34,684 nt of DNA from Litoreibacter roseus. GTDB lineage: Bacteria > Pseudomonadota > Alphaproteobacteria > Rhodobacterales > Rhodobacteraceae. Where the stretch lies: contig NZ_BLJE01000011.1 in NCBI RefSeq assembly GCF_009811795.1, positions 1 through 34,684 of the forward strand, in the 5' to 3' direction. Shown in pieces: positions 1 to 7,859 of the stretch (positions are counted from its first letter, which is position 1; each line of letters opens with the position of its first letter). The notes beneath the pieces were generated by a model that saw nothing but the letters and a program-made list of their open reading frames with translations, was not told where the DNA came from and made no database searches. The position numbers and the translations under genes are program-made.

Positions 1-419
1 GTCTGGGTTCCATCGCCATGTGGGAAACATATGCGAAGCTGCGCAATAGGGATACAGACCGATGTTCGATGAATGCCGAACGATTCCCGACATTCGACGC
101 AAATGCGAGATGCGGAAAATTGGGCTCACAGCCGACTTTTGCGAGTGCAGCGGCCTGCAAACGGGTGAAGTTTCGCGCAAACGAGCGGTTATGCGCGACT
201 GGAGCTGGTCCAAAGCCGTCCTGAGCCGTGTCGATTTTTCCTGAAGTTTTCTGACTGGGCGAAGTCGCTGAACCTGCTTGACGTAGATGCGGGAACAGAA
301 TCCACCGTTTTTGCCGCCTTATCTACGTTCCTGCCATTCGTTCATCGCGCGGCGAAAGCTATTGAAGAGCCCAATGTCACCGATGCTGCGGACGGCACGA
401 ATGGCCGGTTTCCGGCCCA
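1..419. other. Gene-free stretch at window start
   Basis: No open reading frame here looks like a real protein on either strand. The two short plus-strand frames of 60-68 codons have no ribosome binding site and no recognisable motif. The only structure seen is a tight palindrome near the right edge, listed separately. It may be decayed or intergenic DNA downstream of the minus-strand VOC gene. Confidence 0.5.
403..417 (-). terminator. Short GC-rich hairpin after the VOC gene
   Basis: GGCCGG-TTT-CCGGCC is a perfect 6-bp stem with a 3-nt loop, starting 3 nt beyond the stop codon of the minus-strand VOC gene. No U-tract follows it on the minus strand, so a role in termination or in 3'-end stabilisation of the mRNA is only a guess. 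Confidence 0.3.
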
Positions 420-761
420 TCATTTGCTTGGTTCGGCCAAGACAATGACATTTCCGTCCGGATCGCGCATTTGGGCAATGGTCGCTATATCGCCGGTGCT
501 GGTCTCACCTGTCTCAATGCCAACAGCATGAAGCCGCCTCAGTTCTGAGGTGATATCGTCGACAGTCAATGTCATGCATCCATGCCTTGCGTCATGCTCA
601 TTCTCTACAAGTTGAAAGCCCGCGTTGTCCGTGTGGTGCCATTCGTTCAAGCCAGCCATCGGGTTGGTGTCAGGTGATCGTCCAAACAGTCGCGTGAACC
701 ACAAGGTGCTTCGCTCCATGTCAGTGCAACTCAGTTGTGCAAATATCTTCACAAGCGGCAT
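420..761 (-). CDS. VOC-family (glyoxalase/bleomycin-resistance-like) protein
   Basis: This 113-aa protein has the size and pattern of a single-module vicinal-oxygen-chelate protein. The N-terminal strand (VKIFAQLSCTDMERSTLWFTRLFG) sits in two halves around a helix, and the C-terminus ends with the typical MRDPDGNVIVLAEP strand. The family includes metal-dependent lyases, isomerases and antibiotic-binding proteins; the substrate cannot be read from sequence. The start is supported by a GAGGAGA ribosome binding site 7-8 nt upstream. The gene begins 16 nt after the stop of the SRPBCC gene and is the last member of the arsR-SRPBCC-VOC operon, so it is presumably under the same ArsR-type control. 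Confidence 0.85.
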   Translation of the reverse strand: MPLVKIFAQLSCTDMERSTLWFTRLFGRSPDTNPMAGLNEWHHTDNAGFQLVENEHDARHGCMTLTVDDITSELRRLHAVGIETGETSTGDIATIAQMRDPDGNVIVLAEPSK

Positions 762-777
762 ATCAGTTCTCTCCTCG

Positions 778-1236
778 TTAGGCGTCCACCGTTACATGCT
801 GCTCCAGATTAGCGAGGGCTTGAGTGTAGCCTTCTCGATGACCACCAACAGCGTCAGCACCGACAAAGGACGTGATCTGGTCGGTCAATGTAAGCGCCGT
901 CTTGTTGTCGCCAATGGACTTCAGATCGAAGGTGATCAACGCGACTGTCAGGACTTGCTTTCCGTCCCAAAGCTCTTCCGTGAACGTAATTTGACGGTCG
1001 GGCGTGACGCAATGGTAGATTACTTTCAGCGTCCATCGCAAATCGCCCTTACCACCGCACCGTCCGGTCTCATGCCCTCCTGTTCGCACGTCCGAGCTGT
1101 CGATCTTAACCTCTGCGGTAGGCGATGGTGTTGACCATTGCTCCCGTACCGATGTGTCGATGTAGGCTGCAAACAGCCGGGAGGGCGGGGCGTCAAACTC
1201 CCGCTCGAAAACGAGTGTTTCGTGATGAATATCCAT
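778..1236 (-). CDS. SRPBCC / AHSA1-like protein
   Basis: The predicted product is 152 aa. It begins with MDIHHETLVFEREFDAPP, and the VFEREFDAPPSRLFAAYID segment is the signature opening strand of the SRPBCC (START-like, AHSA1) fold. The remainder keeps the family pattern: TGGHETGRCGG loop, ITFTEELWDGK strand and a C-terminal helix (GHREGYTQALANLEQHV). These proteins form a deep hydrophobic pocket that binds small ligands; the ligand here is unknown. The frame is open further upstream, but the ATG at 1236 fits the family N-terminus, follows an AAAGG at suitable distance and lies 4 nt after the arsR stop. Pairing with an ArsR regulator is a very common arrangement for this family. Confidence 0.85.
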   Translation of the reverse strand: MDIHHETLVFEREFDAPPSRLFAAYIDTSVREQWSTPSPTAEVKIDSSDVRTGGHETGRCGGKGDLRWTLKVIYHCVTPDRQITFTEELWDGKQVLTVALITFDLKSIGDNKTALTLTDQITSFVGADAVGGHREGYTQALANLEQHVTVDA

Positions 1237-1240
1237 ACGA

Positions 1241-1564
1241 TCAGCCTTTCCCATTATCTTCAACATAGGCGGCAAGATTATCGAGCCGCGCTTCCCACAT
1301 TCTTTGACGCTGCGCGAACCATCCTTGAAGGTCGCGCATCGTAGGTGCTTGGATGAAGCAGGTCCGAACACGGCCTTTCTTCTGGCTCGAAATCAACCCA
1401 GCCCCTTCCAGCACACGCAGATGTTTAGTGAAGGCTGGCAGCGCCATATCGTGTGGACCTGCAAGCTCACTGACGGAGGCGGGACCTTTCAGTAGTTGTT
1501 CGACCACGGCGAGGCGGGTGGCGTCACCCAGGGCGTGGAAGGTGTGATGTAAATGCTTATCCAT
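1241..1564 (-). CDS. ArsR-type winged-helix transcriptional repressor
   Basis: A 107-aa protein with the ArsR/SmtB-type winged-helix pattern: FHALGDATRLAVVEQLLKGPASVSELA near residues 9-35, the recognition-helix region LPAFTKHLRVLEGAGLI at 42-58, and the wing strand GRVRTCFIQ. No cysteine pair typical of a metal-sensing alpha-3 site is seen, so it probably does not sense metal in the classical way. It belongs to the subgroup that controls SRPBCC genes. It is the first gene of a three-gene minus-strand operon and is probably autorepressed through the inverted repeat overlapping its start codon. No Shine-Dalgarno motif is visible immediately upstream, so the mRNA may have a very short leader. 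Confidence 0.88.
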   Translation of the reverse strand: MDKHLHHTFHALGDATRLAVVEQLLKGPASVSELAGPHDMALPAFTKHLRVLEGAGLISSQKKGRVRTCFIQAPTMRDLQGWFAQRQRMWEARLDNLAAYVEDNGKG

Positions 1565-1614
1565 TTGGTTAAGTTATTACCAAGCGCTGTAGATGGCAAG
1601 ACACTTAACCAAAT
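1563..1614 (-). promoter_or_regulatory. Probable ArsR operator: 12-bp inverted repeat
   Basis: ATTTGGTTAAGT at 1563-1574 and its exact reverse complement ACTTAACCAAAT at 1603-1614 flank a 28-bp spacer. The first arm overlaps the arsR start codon (1562-1564), and TTGGT/ACCAA (1565-1569, 1579-1583) forms a second, nested dyad. Position and symmetry fit an autoregulatory operator bound by two dimers. The 280 bp to the right (1615-1894) hold no convincing gene. Confidence 0.55.
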
Positions 1615-1894
1615 AGATTAGTATGTGCGTGCAAGACGCATTGACCCATAAATCCTGTATTGAGACGCAAACTTGAAAACCGACATTGGGCCGGTGACGC
1701 CGAATGGCAGCAAAGTCCCGCGTAGCTGACCTCCCCTGTGCGGTTTGTCACGCTGCGCCCCCGCAAGTCAGGTTCGAGCCCATTTTTACATATGCTGCGC
1801 TGTGCGCGAATGTCAGGTTTTGGGATGACGCCGCAATCAAAATGAGTTGCGCGAAGGTCTGGCTAGTATGCCGATCTGGCCAAATAGGAGTTTC

Positions 1895-2698
1895 TCAGTT
1901 TGAAAGCCAACCCTTTTCCAATGCCAAAGTAAACACCTCGGAATGTTCTCTGAGATCTACCTGCTCGGCGGGCCAGACTGGTGGATAGTCAGACAGTTGG
2001 ACGGCCGACGGATCGGTGCCGACACGAAGGATTGCACCCTCAAGTTCAAACCCTCTAAAGAAATTCGAGGTTGCAAAATCCGGGCCGTCACGTCGTGCGT
2101 GTAACTCAATTCGGGCAAGCACTTTGCTTCGGTGGGAGAGAATTAACCAACGCGTGGTGGCATCCGGTGCTACCTCGACCGCCACCTGTCCTTTCAGTCG
2201 GGTTCCCGGAACAAGCCGTTCACCTGCCTTTACCCAAATGGAAAATCCGTTCTGCTCAAAGTTTGCACATCCTTGTTCCCAAGCCTTTATCGGAAAGCCA
2301 TCTATCTTGCCAAGGTAAAGCGCTGACTGACGGGCGATATCAAGCTGCAAGCGTCCGAGTGCTTCGCGGTCCTTTGGAAAACTGATCAGATCAAGTGGAT
2401 CGTATGGGAAATCCAGTTCAATCGTCTCGGCTGGTGGTCTAGAGCGCACAGCATTCGGCTCTGCTCCAGCTTGTAACGAGACCCGCACCATACTTGCTGG
2501 CGGTGTTCCAACGATTGCTTTGGTTTTGCGAAGTTCAGTCACAATGCAAGTCGACAAGACTGCGAAACGCCGGATTGCGGCCGTCAATTGATTGGCTAGC
2601 TTCTGGCCCTCATCGGTGAACGAACCATTGGGTTTTGTTCTTGGAAGCTCAATTGAACCGAGTTCGAAATAGACTTCGCGAAGATACCTTTTTGTCAT
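1895..2698 (-). CDS. Hypothetical protein, unrecognised
   Basis: The product is 267 aa from the ATG at 2698, which follows a G-rich TGGGGGGC sequence 3-8 nt upstream; the frame stays open for 25 more codons, so a longer form is possible. No signal peptide, membrane segment or catalytic motif is evident. The N-terminal half holds a charged, Pro-rich stretch and an ELDFPYDPLDLISFPKD segment. The C-terminal half alternates hydrophobic and charged residues in a way that suggests beta strands (KGQVAVEVAP, TRWLILSHR, LARIELHARR). The two neighbours are convergent or divergent singletons, so context gives no functional hint. Confidence 0.6.
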   Translation of the reverse strand: MTKRYLREVYFELGSIELPRTKPNGSFTDEGQKLANQLTAAIRRFAVLSTCIVTELRKTKAIVGTPPASMVRVSLQAGAEPNAVRSRPPAETIELDFPYDPLDLISFPKDREALGRLQLDIARQSALYLGKIDGFPIKAWEQGCANFEQNGFSIWVKAGERLVPGTRLKGQVAVEVAPDATTRWLILSHRSKVLARIELHARRDGPDFATSNFFRGFELEGAILRVGTDPSAVQLSDYPPVWPAEQVDLREHSEVFTLALEKGWLSN

Positions 2699-3087
2699 TG
2701 CCCCCCATAGACCGCTCACGCGCTGAAAGAAATCATACACCCGGACTGATAAAAAGCAGTCACTATTCCGCACAAAACAAGCAGCAACTTCGTCAGCGTT
2801 GACGTATTCGAGCCGACATTGTTAGTGCTTCACCGCCGCAGGTCCCCTCTGAGCCCAGAGTTCTAGACTTCTGCGCCGCAGCCGATGGCAGCTATTAGTG
2901 GTCGTTGACACCTCTCGATTGGATGCTTTATGGCCTATGCCATGATGAAATCGTGCTTCCCATTTCAGGACTATTATCCTCGGCTTCGATAGCTGCGGGT
3001 TATTCATCATTAGTTTTCCGCTGCCCCTGACAGCGGTCAACATACAGACGACCTTATGCCGGGCGGCAAATTCAAAGGTCGAGAAAA
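2699..3087. other. Intergenic region between divergent genes
   Basis: This stretch separates the minus-strand hypothetical gene from the plus-strand dehydrogenase-like gene and should hold both promoters. A 142-codon minus-strand frame crosses it and continues into the dehydrogenase gene; it has no protein-like pattern and was not accepted. Just before 3088 an AAAGG lies at normal distance from the dehydrogenase start. Confidence 0.45.
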
Positions 3088-3876
3088 ATGAACAACGACA
3101 AAAGTCGACAAACCTTACTAGGCATCGTAGGGTTCGGTGCGTTCGGGCAACTTGCAGCCGCTCATCTCGGTGAGTACTTCGAAATATCAGCGTATGATCC
3201 ATCACCCGGCCTCGCCAAAACGGCACAGCAGCTTGGGGTAACTCTTTCATCGTTGCACTCAGTATCGCAGGCAGATGTGATCCTTATTGCGGCACCTGTG
3301 TCTTCCTTTGAGGAGGTTGTCAGCGAAATCGCTGTCGCATGTAATCCTGGCGCGCTGATCGTCGATGTCGGCTCAGTCAAAGTAATTCCCTCGGAAATCA
3401 TGCGGCGGCTGCTACCGAACCATATGGACATCGTGGCAACTCACCCGTTGTTTGGCCCTCAGAGTGCCGGACCGGGAATTGAGGGGCTGAAAGTTGCAGT
3501 CTGCCCCATTCAGGGAAGACGACATATGAGGCTGGCTGCGTTTTTACGCAAGGCTCTGGGTCTGACTGTCATCATGACGACACCAGATGATCACGACCAA
3601 GAAGCAGCAGTCGTCCAAGGGCTCACGCACCTCATCGCCAAAGTGCTACTGAGAATGGGACCGCTGCCAACGCGGATGACAACGAAGAGCTTTGACTTGT
3701 TATCTGAGGCGATCTCCATGGTTCAGCATGATGCGCCAGAAGTATTTGAAGCGATTGAGAAGGCCAATCCCTACGCCGAAACCGTGCGACGACGCTTTTT
3801 CGATCTAGCCGCCAGTTTGAGTATCGAACTCGAGGCAGCCTCGACGACAAAGCCACACAACGAAAGCGGGCATTGA
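3088..3876 (+). CDS. Prephenate/arogenate dehydrogenase family protein
   Basis: A 262-aa NAD(P)-dependent dehydrogenase of the TyrA type. The Rossmann glycine motif GIVGFGAFGQ lies at residues 12-21. The family motif THPLFGPQSAG lies near residue 118, and a Q-GLTHLIAKVL helix follows around residue 178, which in TyrA enzymes lines the prephenate pocket. In tyrosine biosynthesis such enzymes oxidatively decarboxylate prephenate or arogenate. It is shorter than many TyrA proteins, lacks an ACT or chorismate-mutase domain, and no other aromatic-pathway gene is near. A specialised role outside bulk tyrosine synthesis is therefore possible. The ATG at 3088 has an AAAGG ribosome binding site. Confidence 0.85.
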   Translation: MNNDKSRQTLLGIVGFGAFGQLAAAHLGEYFEISAYDPSPGLAKTAQQLGVTLSSLHSVSQADVILIAAPVSSFEEVVSEIAVACNPGALIVDVGSVKVIPSEIMRRLLPNHMDIVATHPLFGPQSAGPGIEGLKVAVCPIQGRRHMRLAAFLRKALGLTVIMTTPDDHDQEAAVVQGLTHLIAKVLLRMGPLPTRMTTKSFDLLSEAISMVQHDAPEVFEAIEKANPYAETVRRRFFDLAASLSIELEAASTTKPHNESGH

Positions 3877-4030
3877 TGGAACGGCACTCAAGGGGCAGCT
3901 TTGGTCCGATAGCCGTCATTCGCTGCGACTGTGGCAATAGCCAAATCTCAAGCCAGCTCGGCCCACTTTCATTGAATTGTATCTCGGGTTCGAGATGCGT
4001 TGTGAGCAGAGTTGAGGCTAGATAAGCAAC

Positions 4031-4312
4031 CTAATAATCATCAAATTCTGGGACATTCCCGAGCCTGACCAGGAAGCTAGGTGATCCGACTTCGCCACTG
4101 TTTGGGTCTTCACTAATCATGTAGGCATCAGCACCGGCGCAATCTTGGGACTGGGCTTCCCGTTCAGCTCTATTTTGGGCTTCTGCTGCCGTTGAATATT
4201 GAAATTGCTTGCCAATCTTCAGGCTCGCCTGCCCGTCGCGCCCGGTCTTCTGTTCCAAATATGTCTGACAGATATAATGAACTTTTGCGGTACTCTCGAC
4301 TGATTGCGTCAT
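4031..4312 (-). CDS. Small conserved-type hypothetical protein (93 aa)
   Basis: The 93-aa product has a pattern I associate with a group of short alphaproteobacterial proteins: an N-terminal strand (KVHYICQTYLEQ), a Y/F-x-STAAEAQNRAEREAQ helix and a C-terminal strand SPSFLVRLGNVPE. Function is unknown. An AAGGA ribosome binding site lies about 8 nt before the ATG. It is the last gene in a minus-strand series that starts with the DUF1611 gene, although the 103-nt gap before it leaves room for its own promoter. Confidence 0.65.
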   Translation of the reverse strand: MTQSVESTAKVHYICQTYLEQKTGRDGQASLKIGKQFQYSTAAEAQNRAEREAQSQDCAGADAYMISEDPNSGEVGSPSFLVRLGNVPEFDDY

Positions 4313-4415
4313 GGGTAAATCCTTCGCGCTTGTTGTTGCGACACTGAAGCTTGAAAGGAACGGGCAACGGATGCGTTGTCGGTATGTGGCGGCCTTGGGT
4401 GAGCCTGTCCTAGCA

Positions 4416-4607
4416 TTACCGCGACGGCTTTGTCGGAGTGCCGCCTTCTCGTTCGAGGCGCGCGGTGCGGAGACGATTGTTCTTGGCTTGCCGTTGCTCG
4501 GTCTCTTCTTCGGCCATTTTCCGAACGATGCGGGTTGTCTTGTCCAACGGCGTTTCCACAGTCGGATTTTGTGCTTTGAACACGCTTAGTTTTGTCAGCT
4601 TGGCCAA
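4416..4607 (-). CDS. Small charged helical protein (63 aa), TTG start
   Basis: The frame encodes a 63-aa, strongly charged protein. Residues 18-54 (PLDKTTRIVRKMAEEETEQR and onward) look like one long helix. The initiation codon appears to be TTG at 4607, because a strong GAGGAG ribosome binding site lies 8 nt upstream and there is no in-frame ATG near it. The gene follows the racemase stop by 47 nt on the same strand. A larger overlapping minus-strand frame (4309-4719) lacks such a start and looks like a shadow. Function unknown. Confidence 0.6.
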   Translation of the reverse strand: MAKLTKLSVFKAQNPTVETPLDKTTRIVRKMAEEETEQRQAKNNRLRTARLEREGGTPTKPSR

Positions 4608-4654
4608 TTGATGTTCTCCTCATTGGTTTTGTCGACGCATTGGAACGAAGTCGT

Positions 4655-5776
4655 TCAAACCAATGCCAGGTGTCTGCTTGGGCTTTGGACATCGCGTGCA
4701 TTTGGCGCGGGCCGGTCATTGCGTAGGTTTGTCTGAATATCCGGGGCGGCCATGGCGCGCATCAAAGCGCTATAGTTCATCTGAAACCGCATTTCCGATC
4801 CAACGCCAAGCGCCGGATCTTTCGTACCAACGACAAGATGATCGCTTGTCGCGCCGATATGAGTGTTTCCTGGTGGCATCGAAAGCCCCGCCACATCCGT
4901 GTCTTGGTTTCCAATGGCAAGAATGATCCGTGTGGTTTCTGAGGCGTCAGGGACGAGCCGAATTCTTGCCAAGATATGATCGGCGCTGCCCACGAGTGGA
5001 CGCACGGACTTGGCATCTGTCTCGATAACTTCTGCGACAAGCGTGAAGGCGTCCCGATACATCCCACCAATCTGATCCCCTGTGATCGGATCGACGCCGA
5101 GCAGTATTGCTTCCCCAAGGCGTAAATCATTGATCCGGCCAGTAACGCGCGCGTCAAACACCCAAGACAGATTTGCAGAATTGCCGCCAGATATTGTCTG
5201 AAGGAATGGGCCACACTGCCCCTCGGTATCATCGGCAAGAACAGACAGGGCCTGCATTTTGGCAGCCGTCGGGGCAATGCCGCTCAGACAAGCGAAGTTG
5301 GCCCCAATGCCTTTCAGCGCCACACCGGGCATGTCCACCACCTGCTGTCCTATATCGCCAAGGTCGCGTGGCATGATCCCCTCGCGCAGATCACCCATTT
5401 CGACCATCAGGATAATGCCATGAACCATGTTGTGCCGGAGTGCAGCAGCGGCCAACGCTGCGATCACGGTTATTTCTGTGTTGTAGCTGGCCTCACAGAT
5501 TTGCACGACGTCATCGACCTGGCTCAGCATTGGTGTTCGGATCAAGGTGATCGGACATACAATTCCTGCCTTGCGTAACCGCTTCACATTGCTCAAGCGC
5601 GCTTCTGCCAGACCCTGTGCGCCACCGTAGAGCATCGCGCGCGCGATGGCCGGATGTCCGCGAACAGCTTTGGTCACTGCGGTCATACGAATTCCGCGCC
5701 CCTTTAAGCGCTCGGCAATCGTCCGCGTATTGTGGCATATCTTGTGCAGATCAACGTCTATGCGAGGACACTTCAA
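4655..5776 (-). CDS. Alanine/ornithine racemase-family PLP enzyme
   Basis: This 373-aa protein matches the fold-type III alanine-racemase N-terminal family. The PLP-binding lysine is probably K36 in MTAVTKAVRG, followed by AMLYGGAQGLAEARLSNVKRL, then VEMGDLREGIMP, GIGANFACL and SGGNSANL, the usual order of barrel motifs and phosphate-binding segments. It is closest in layout to the alanine/ornithine racemases rather than to the longer two-domain Alr. It likely interconverts or senses a D/L amino acid; the substrate is not deducible. The start is TTG at 5776, overlapping the DUF1611 stop codon by 2 nt, so the two proteins are translationally coupled and probably act in one pathway. The last 30 residues are Pro/Arg-rich and poorly patterned. 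Confidence 0.85.
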   Translation of the reverse strand: MKCPRIDVDLHKICHNTRTIAERLKGRGIRMTAVTKAVRGHPAIARAMLYGGAQGLAEARLSNVKRLRKAGIVCPITLIRTPMLSQVDDVVQICEASYNTEITVIAALAAAALRHNMVHGIILMVEMGDLREGIMPRDLGDIGQQVVDMPGVALKGIGANFACLSGIAPTAAKMQALSVLADDTEGQCGPFLQTISGGNSANLSWVFDARVTGRINDLRLGEAILLGVDPITGDQIGGMYRDAFTLVAEVIETDAKSVRPLVGSADHILARIRLVPDASETTRIILAIGNQDTDVAGLSMPPGNTHIGATSDHLVVGTKDPALGVGSEMRFQMNYSALMRAMAAPDIQTNLRNDRPAPNARDVQSPSRHLALV

Positions 5777-6972
5777 ATCGTGGCCATCGACATTCCTTGC
5801 CGCAGGCCGGGATGCGCACCAACAACCATTTCCAACAAATGTGCCGCTGGTCGGCTGAGCGCGTCGGTCACGGGCAGACCGAGTTTATCAGTCTGTCCAG
5901 CAATAGCGTCTGTAATCTCCGCTTCGGACATCCCTTCGTGATTGAGCGTGACGCCGATGACCTTGGTATCAGAAAATGCCTCGATCAACGCGATCTCGCT
6001 TGCCGGAGTGGGCATTGGCATGTCGGGAAAGTCACAGCGATGGGCGCGTTTTGGCGCGTGCTGAAGGATGACAGCGTCCGGCTGACTGCCGCGCAGGATA
6101 AAGGCTGATGTACAGAACGCCGGGTGGCTCAACGCACCTTGGCCCTCGATCAGAATGACATCGGGTTGCTCAGCTTCTGAGGCTACGACAATCGCGCCCT
6201 CAAGTTCGCCACAGCAGAATTGGGGCGGGATGGCATCCATGGCCACACCATATTTTGCGCCCTGCATCAGACCTGTCTGGCCTGTGCCAACCAGCACAGT
6301 CTTGATGCTTTTTGCGTTCAGTGCACGGGCTAGGACCGTCGCGGTCGTCCGCTTTCCGATGGCACAATCGGTCCCAAGAACGGCAATCCGCAGCGCCGCG
6401 ACCTTTGCGACGCTACCATCGAACAAGCGCATGTCTTTGCTGGGCTTGGGTTTGCGGATGTCGCGGATGGTGACTTGTCTTTCCGAGGCCGCTCGCAGAA
6501 TTTCGGTATCGTCGCTCAGATATTCATGCAGACCACTGACAATATTCATCCCCCGCGCGATCGCATCCAGCACGACGCTACGATCAACAGTCGAAAGCCG
6601 CCCGGTGGAGGGGGCCATTCCATAGATGAAGGTATCAGGCATTGAGGTCGCGTGGGCGACAGCGGCATCTAGGTCTTTAAGAATTGGTATACTATCGGGC
6701 ACGTCATCAAGAACCTGCCCGGCGTTCTCGCCGCTTTGGGTGCTGTCGATGACAGAGATGATCCTGTAAGCTTCTGAATGACGCACAAGACCGTTGGCCG
6801 TCTTGCCATCTATTTTGGCAAAGTTGCCCTCGCAATAGACAACCGCTGTCGGCTGAGCGGTGATCTGAGAGAGCGAAGATGATCGTGGCGGCGTATCATC
6901 GATCATAGGAGGCGCTTGAGCACCTCTGATGGGACGGCGAACGGTATCTACCGACTGGATTTCGGTTTTCAT
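5773..6972 (-). CDS. DUF1611 (DgcN-like) P-loop protein
   Basis: The product is 399 aa. A Walker A motif GTDCAIGKRTT lies at residues 200-210 and a Walker-B-like strand VILIEGQGALSHP at 272-284, both typical of DUF1611 proteins. The preceding region (YGMAPSTGRL near 118) is the family's N-terminal Rossmann-like domain. Some members of this family are described as D-glutamate N-acetyltransferases (DgcN) in D-glutamate catabolism. The coupled racemase-like gene makes a role in D-amino-acid metabolism plausible here, as inference. The start at 6972 has an AAGGA ribosome binding site 7 nt upstream; the frame is open further, but the upstream extension looks non-coding. First gene of a likely four-gene operon. 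Confidence 0.85.
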   Translation of the reverse strand: MKTEIQSVDTVRRPIRGAQAPPMIDDTPPRSSSLSQITAQPTAVVYCEGNFAKIDGKTANGLVRHSEAYRIISVIDSTQSGENAGQVLDDVPDSIPILKDLDAAVAHATSMPDTFIYGMAPSTGRLSTVDRSVVLDAIARGMNIVSGLHEYLSDDTEILRAASERQVTIRDIRKPKPSKDMRLFDGSVAKVAALRIAVLGTDCAIGKRTTATVLARALNAKSIKTVLVGTGQTGLMQGAKYGVAMDAIPPQFCCGELEGAIVVASEAEQPDVILIEGQGALSHPAFCTSAFILRGSQPDAVILQHAPKRAHRCDFPDMPMPTPASEIALIEAFSDTKVIGVTLNHEGMSEAEITDAIAGQTDKLGLPVTDALSRPAAHLLEMVVGAHPGLRQGMSMATI

Positions 6973-7042
6973 CGTATTTTCCTTCTGATGGCCAGGCCGT
7001 TGCCCGACGGAGTGCTGAAGCAGACGTCTTGGTCCGACGGCC

Positions 7043-7813
7043 TCAATTTTTGAGACGGCACAGGCCCTTCGACTTTTGGAAGTTCCGGTTGCAATCCCAT
7101 CGGTTTCCAGACCTGTCGAGATGGGCGTTTGCGGGGATGTCGATCGCTTTGCAGCCTGCAACGGAAGCTTCATAGCCCCTCTGGCATTTCCATCCCTTGC
7201 CATAAGTTGCATCGTCAAAATATGCGAACTCCGGAATGACTATGGCTTGGCAAAGACCGTCTTGTTCGAAATACCCGCGTTCGCAGGTCCACGGCTGGCC
7301 ATAGCCAGATCCGTTCAAAAACCCGTTGATCGGAACCGCAATGGCATTGCAAAGATTATCTACCTGCTCGAATCCGCGATCACATTCCCACCCGGACCCA
7401 TAGGATGTTTCCACCAGATAGCCATTTTCGGGCACAACGACCTCTTGGCAGGTATCGTCGATCTTGATAAATCCGCGCAAGCAGTGCCAGCGTTTGCCAG
7501 AGGGGTCCAGGAACCCGCCATCGGGGACAACCACCGCAACACAGCCCGTTTCATCGACCTCGCGAAAGCCATGAAGACATTCCCATCCTTCGCCATAGGC
7601 GCGGTTTGTCTCATATGCGTTTTTTGGGACCACAATTGCTGCACAGTTGTCTGCAATGAGCCGATACCCGATGTTGCATTCCCAACCGTCCCCATAGCTC
7701 TTTGCGCTGGCGTTTTCCGGCATGGTTTGGGCAAAGGCAGGGATTGCAAGGAGAAGCAGAGCGAAGATGGGCCCCATGAAAACGACCCAAAGTATTCGGG
7801 CGTCCGCCAGCAT
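7043..7813 (-). CDS. Secreted Cys-repeat protein
   Basis: From the ATG at 7813 the product is 256 aa with a clear signal peptide (core MGPIFALLLLAIPAFAQ), so it is exported. The mature part consists of about seven tandem repeats of 31-35 residues following the scheme YGxGWxCxxGYxxxDxxCxAIVVPxNAY. Each repeat has two cysteines about 10 residues apart, suggesting one disulfide per repeat. Two repeats have the shorter RWxC opening, and the last is truncated. Starts further upstream (7870, which would overlap the preceding gene, or downstream at 7777) are possible. Function is unknown; the architecture suggests a rigid extracytoplasmic binding or scaffold protein. It lies 46 nt after the small membrane protein gene and is probably co-transcribed. 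Confidence 0.8.
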   Translation of the reverse strand: MLADARILWVVFMGPIFALLLLAIPAFAQTMPENASAKSYGDGWECNIGYRLIADNCAAIVVPKNAYETNRAYGEGWECLHGFREVDETGCVAVVVPDGGFLDPSGKRWHCLRGFIKIDDTCQEVVVPENGYLVETSYGSGWECDRGFEQVDNLCNAIAVPINGFLNGSGYGQPWTCERGYFEQDGLCQAIVIPEFAYFDDATYGKGWKCQRGYEASVAGCKAIDIPANAHLDRSGNRWDCNRNFQKSKGLCRLKN

Positions 7814-7859
7814 AGGTGTCACGCAAACTGCTTGTGACGATTGCAGCAGTGTTTTTGAA

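Noticed and set aside
625-1134. 169-codon plus-strand frame
   Set aside because: It lies opposite the VOC and SRPBCC genes, which have clear family motifs and ribosome binding sites; the frame has none.
2822-3250. 142-codon minus-strand frame
   Set aside because: It overlaps the start of the dehydrogenase-like gene and reads as a basic, low-pattern sequence without ribosome binding site.
4309-4719. 136-codon minus-strand frame
   Set aside because: It covers the better supported 63-aa gene and the racemase 3' end in another frame and looks like a shadow.
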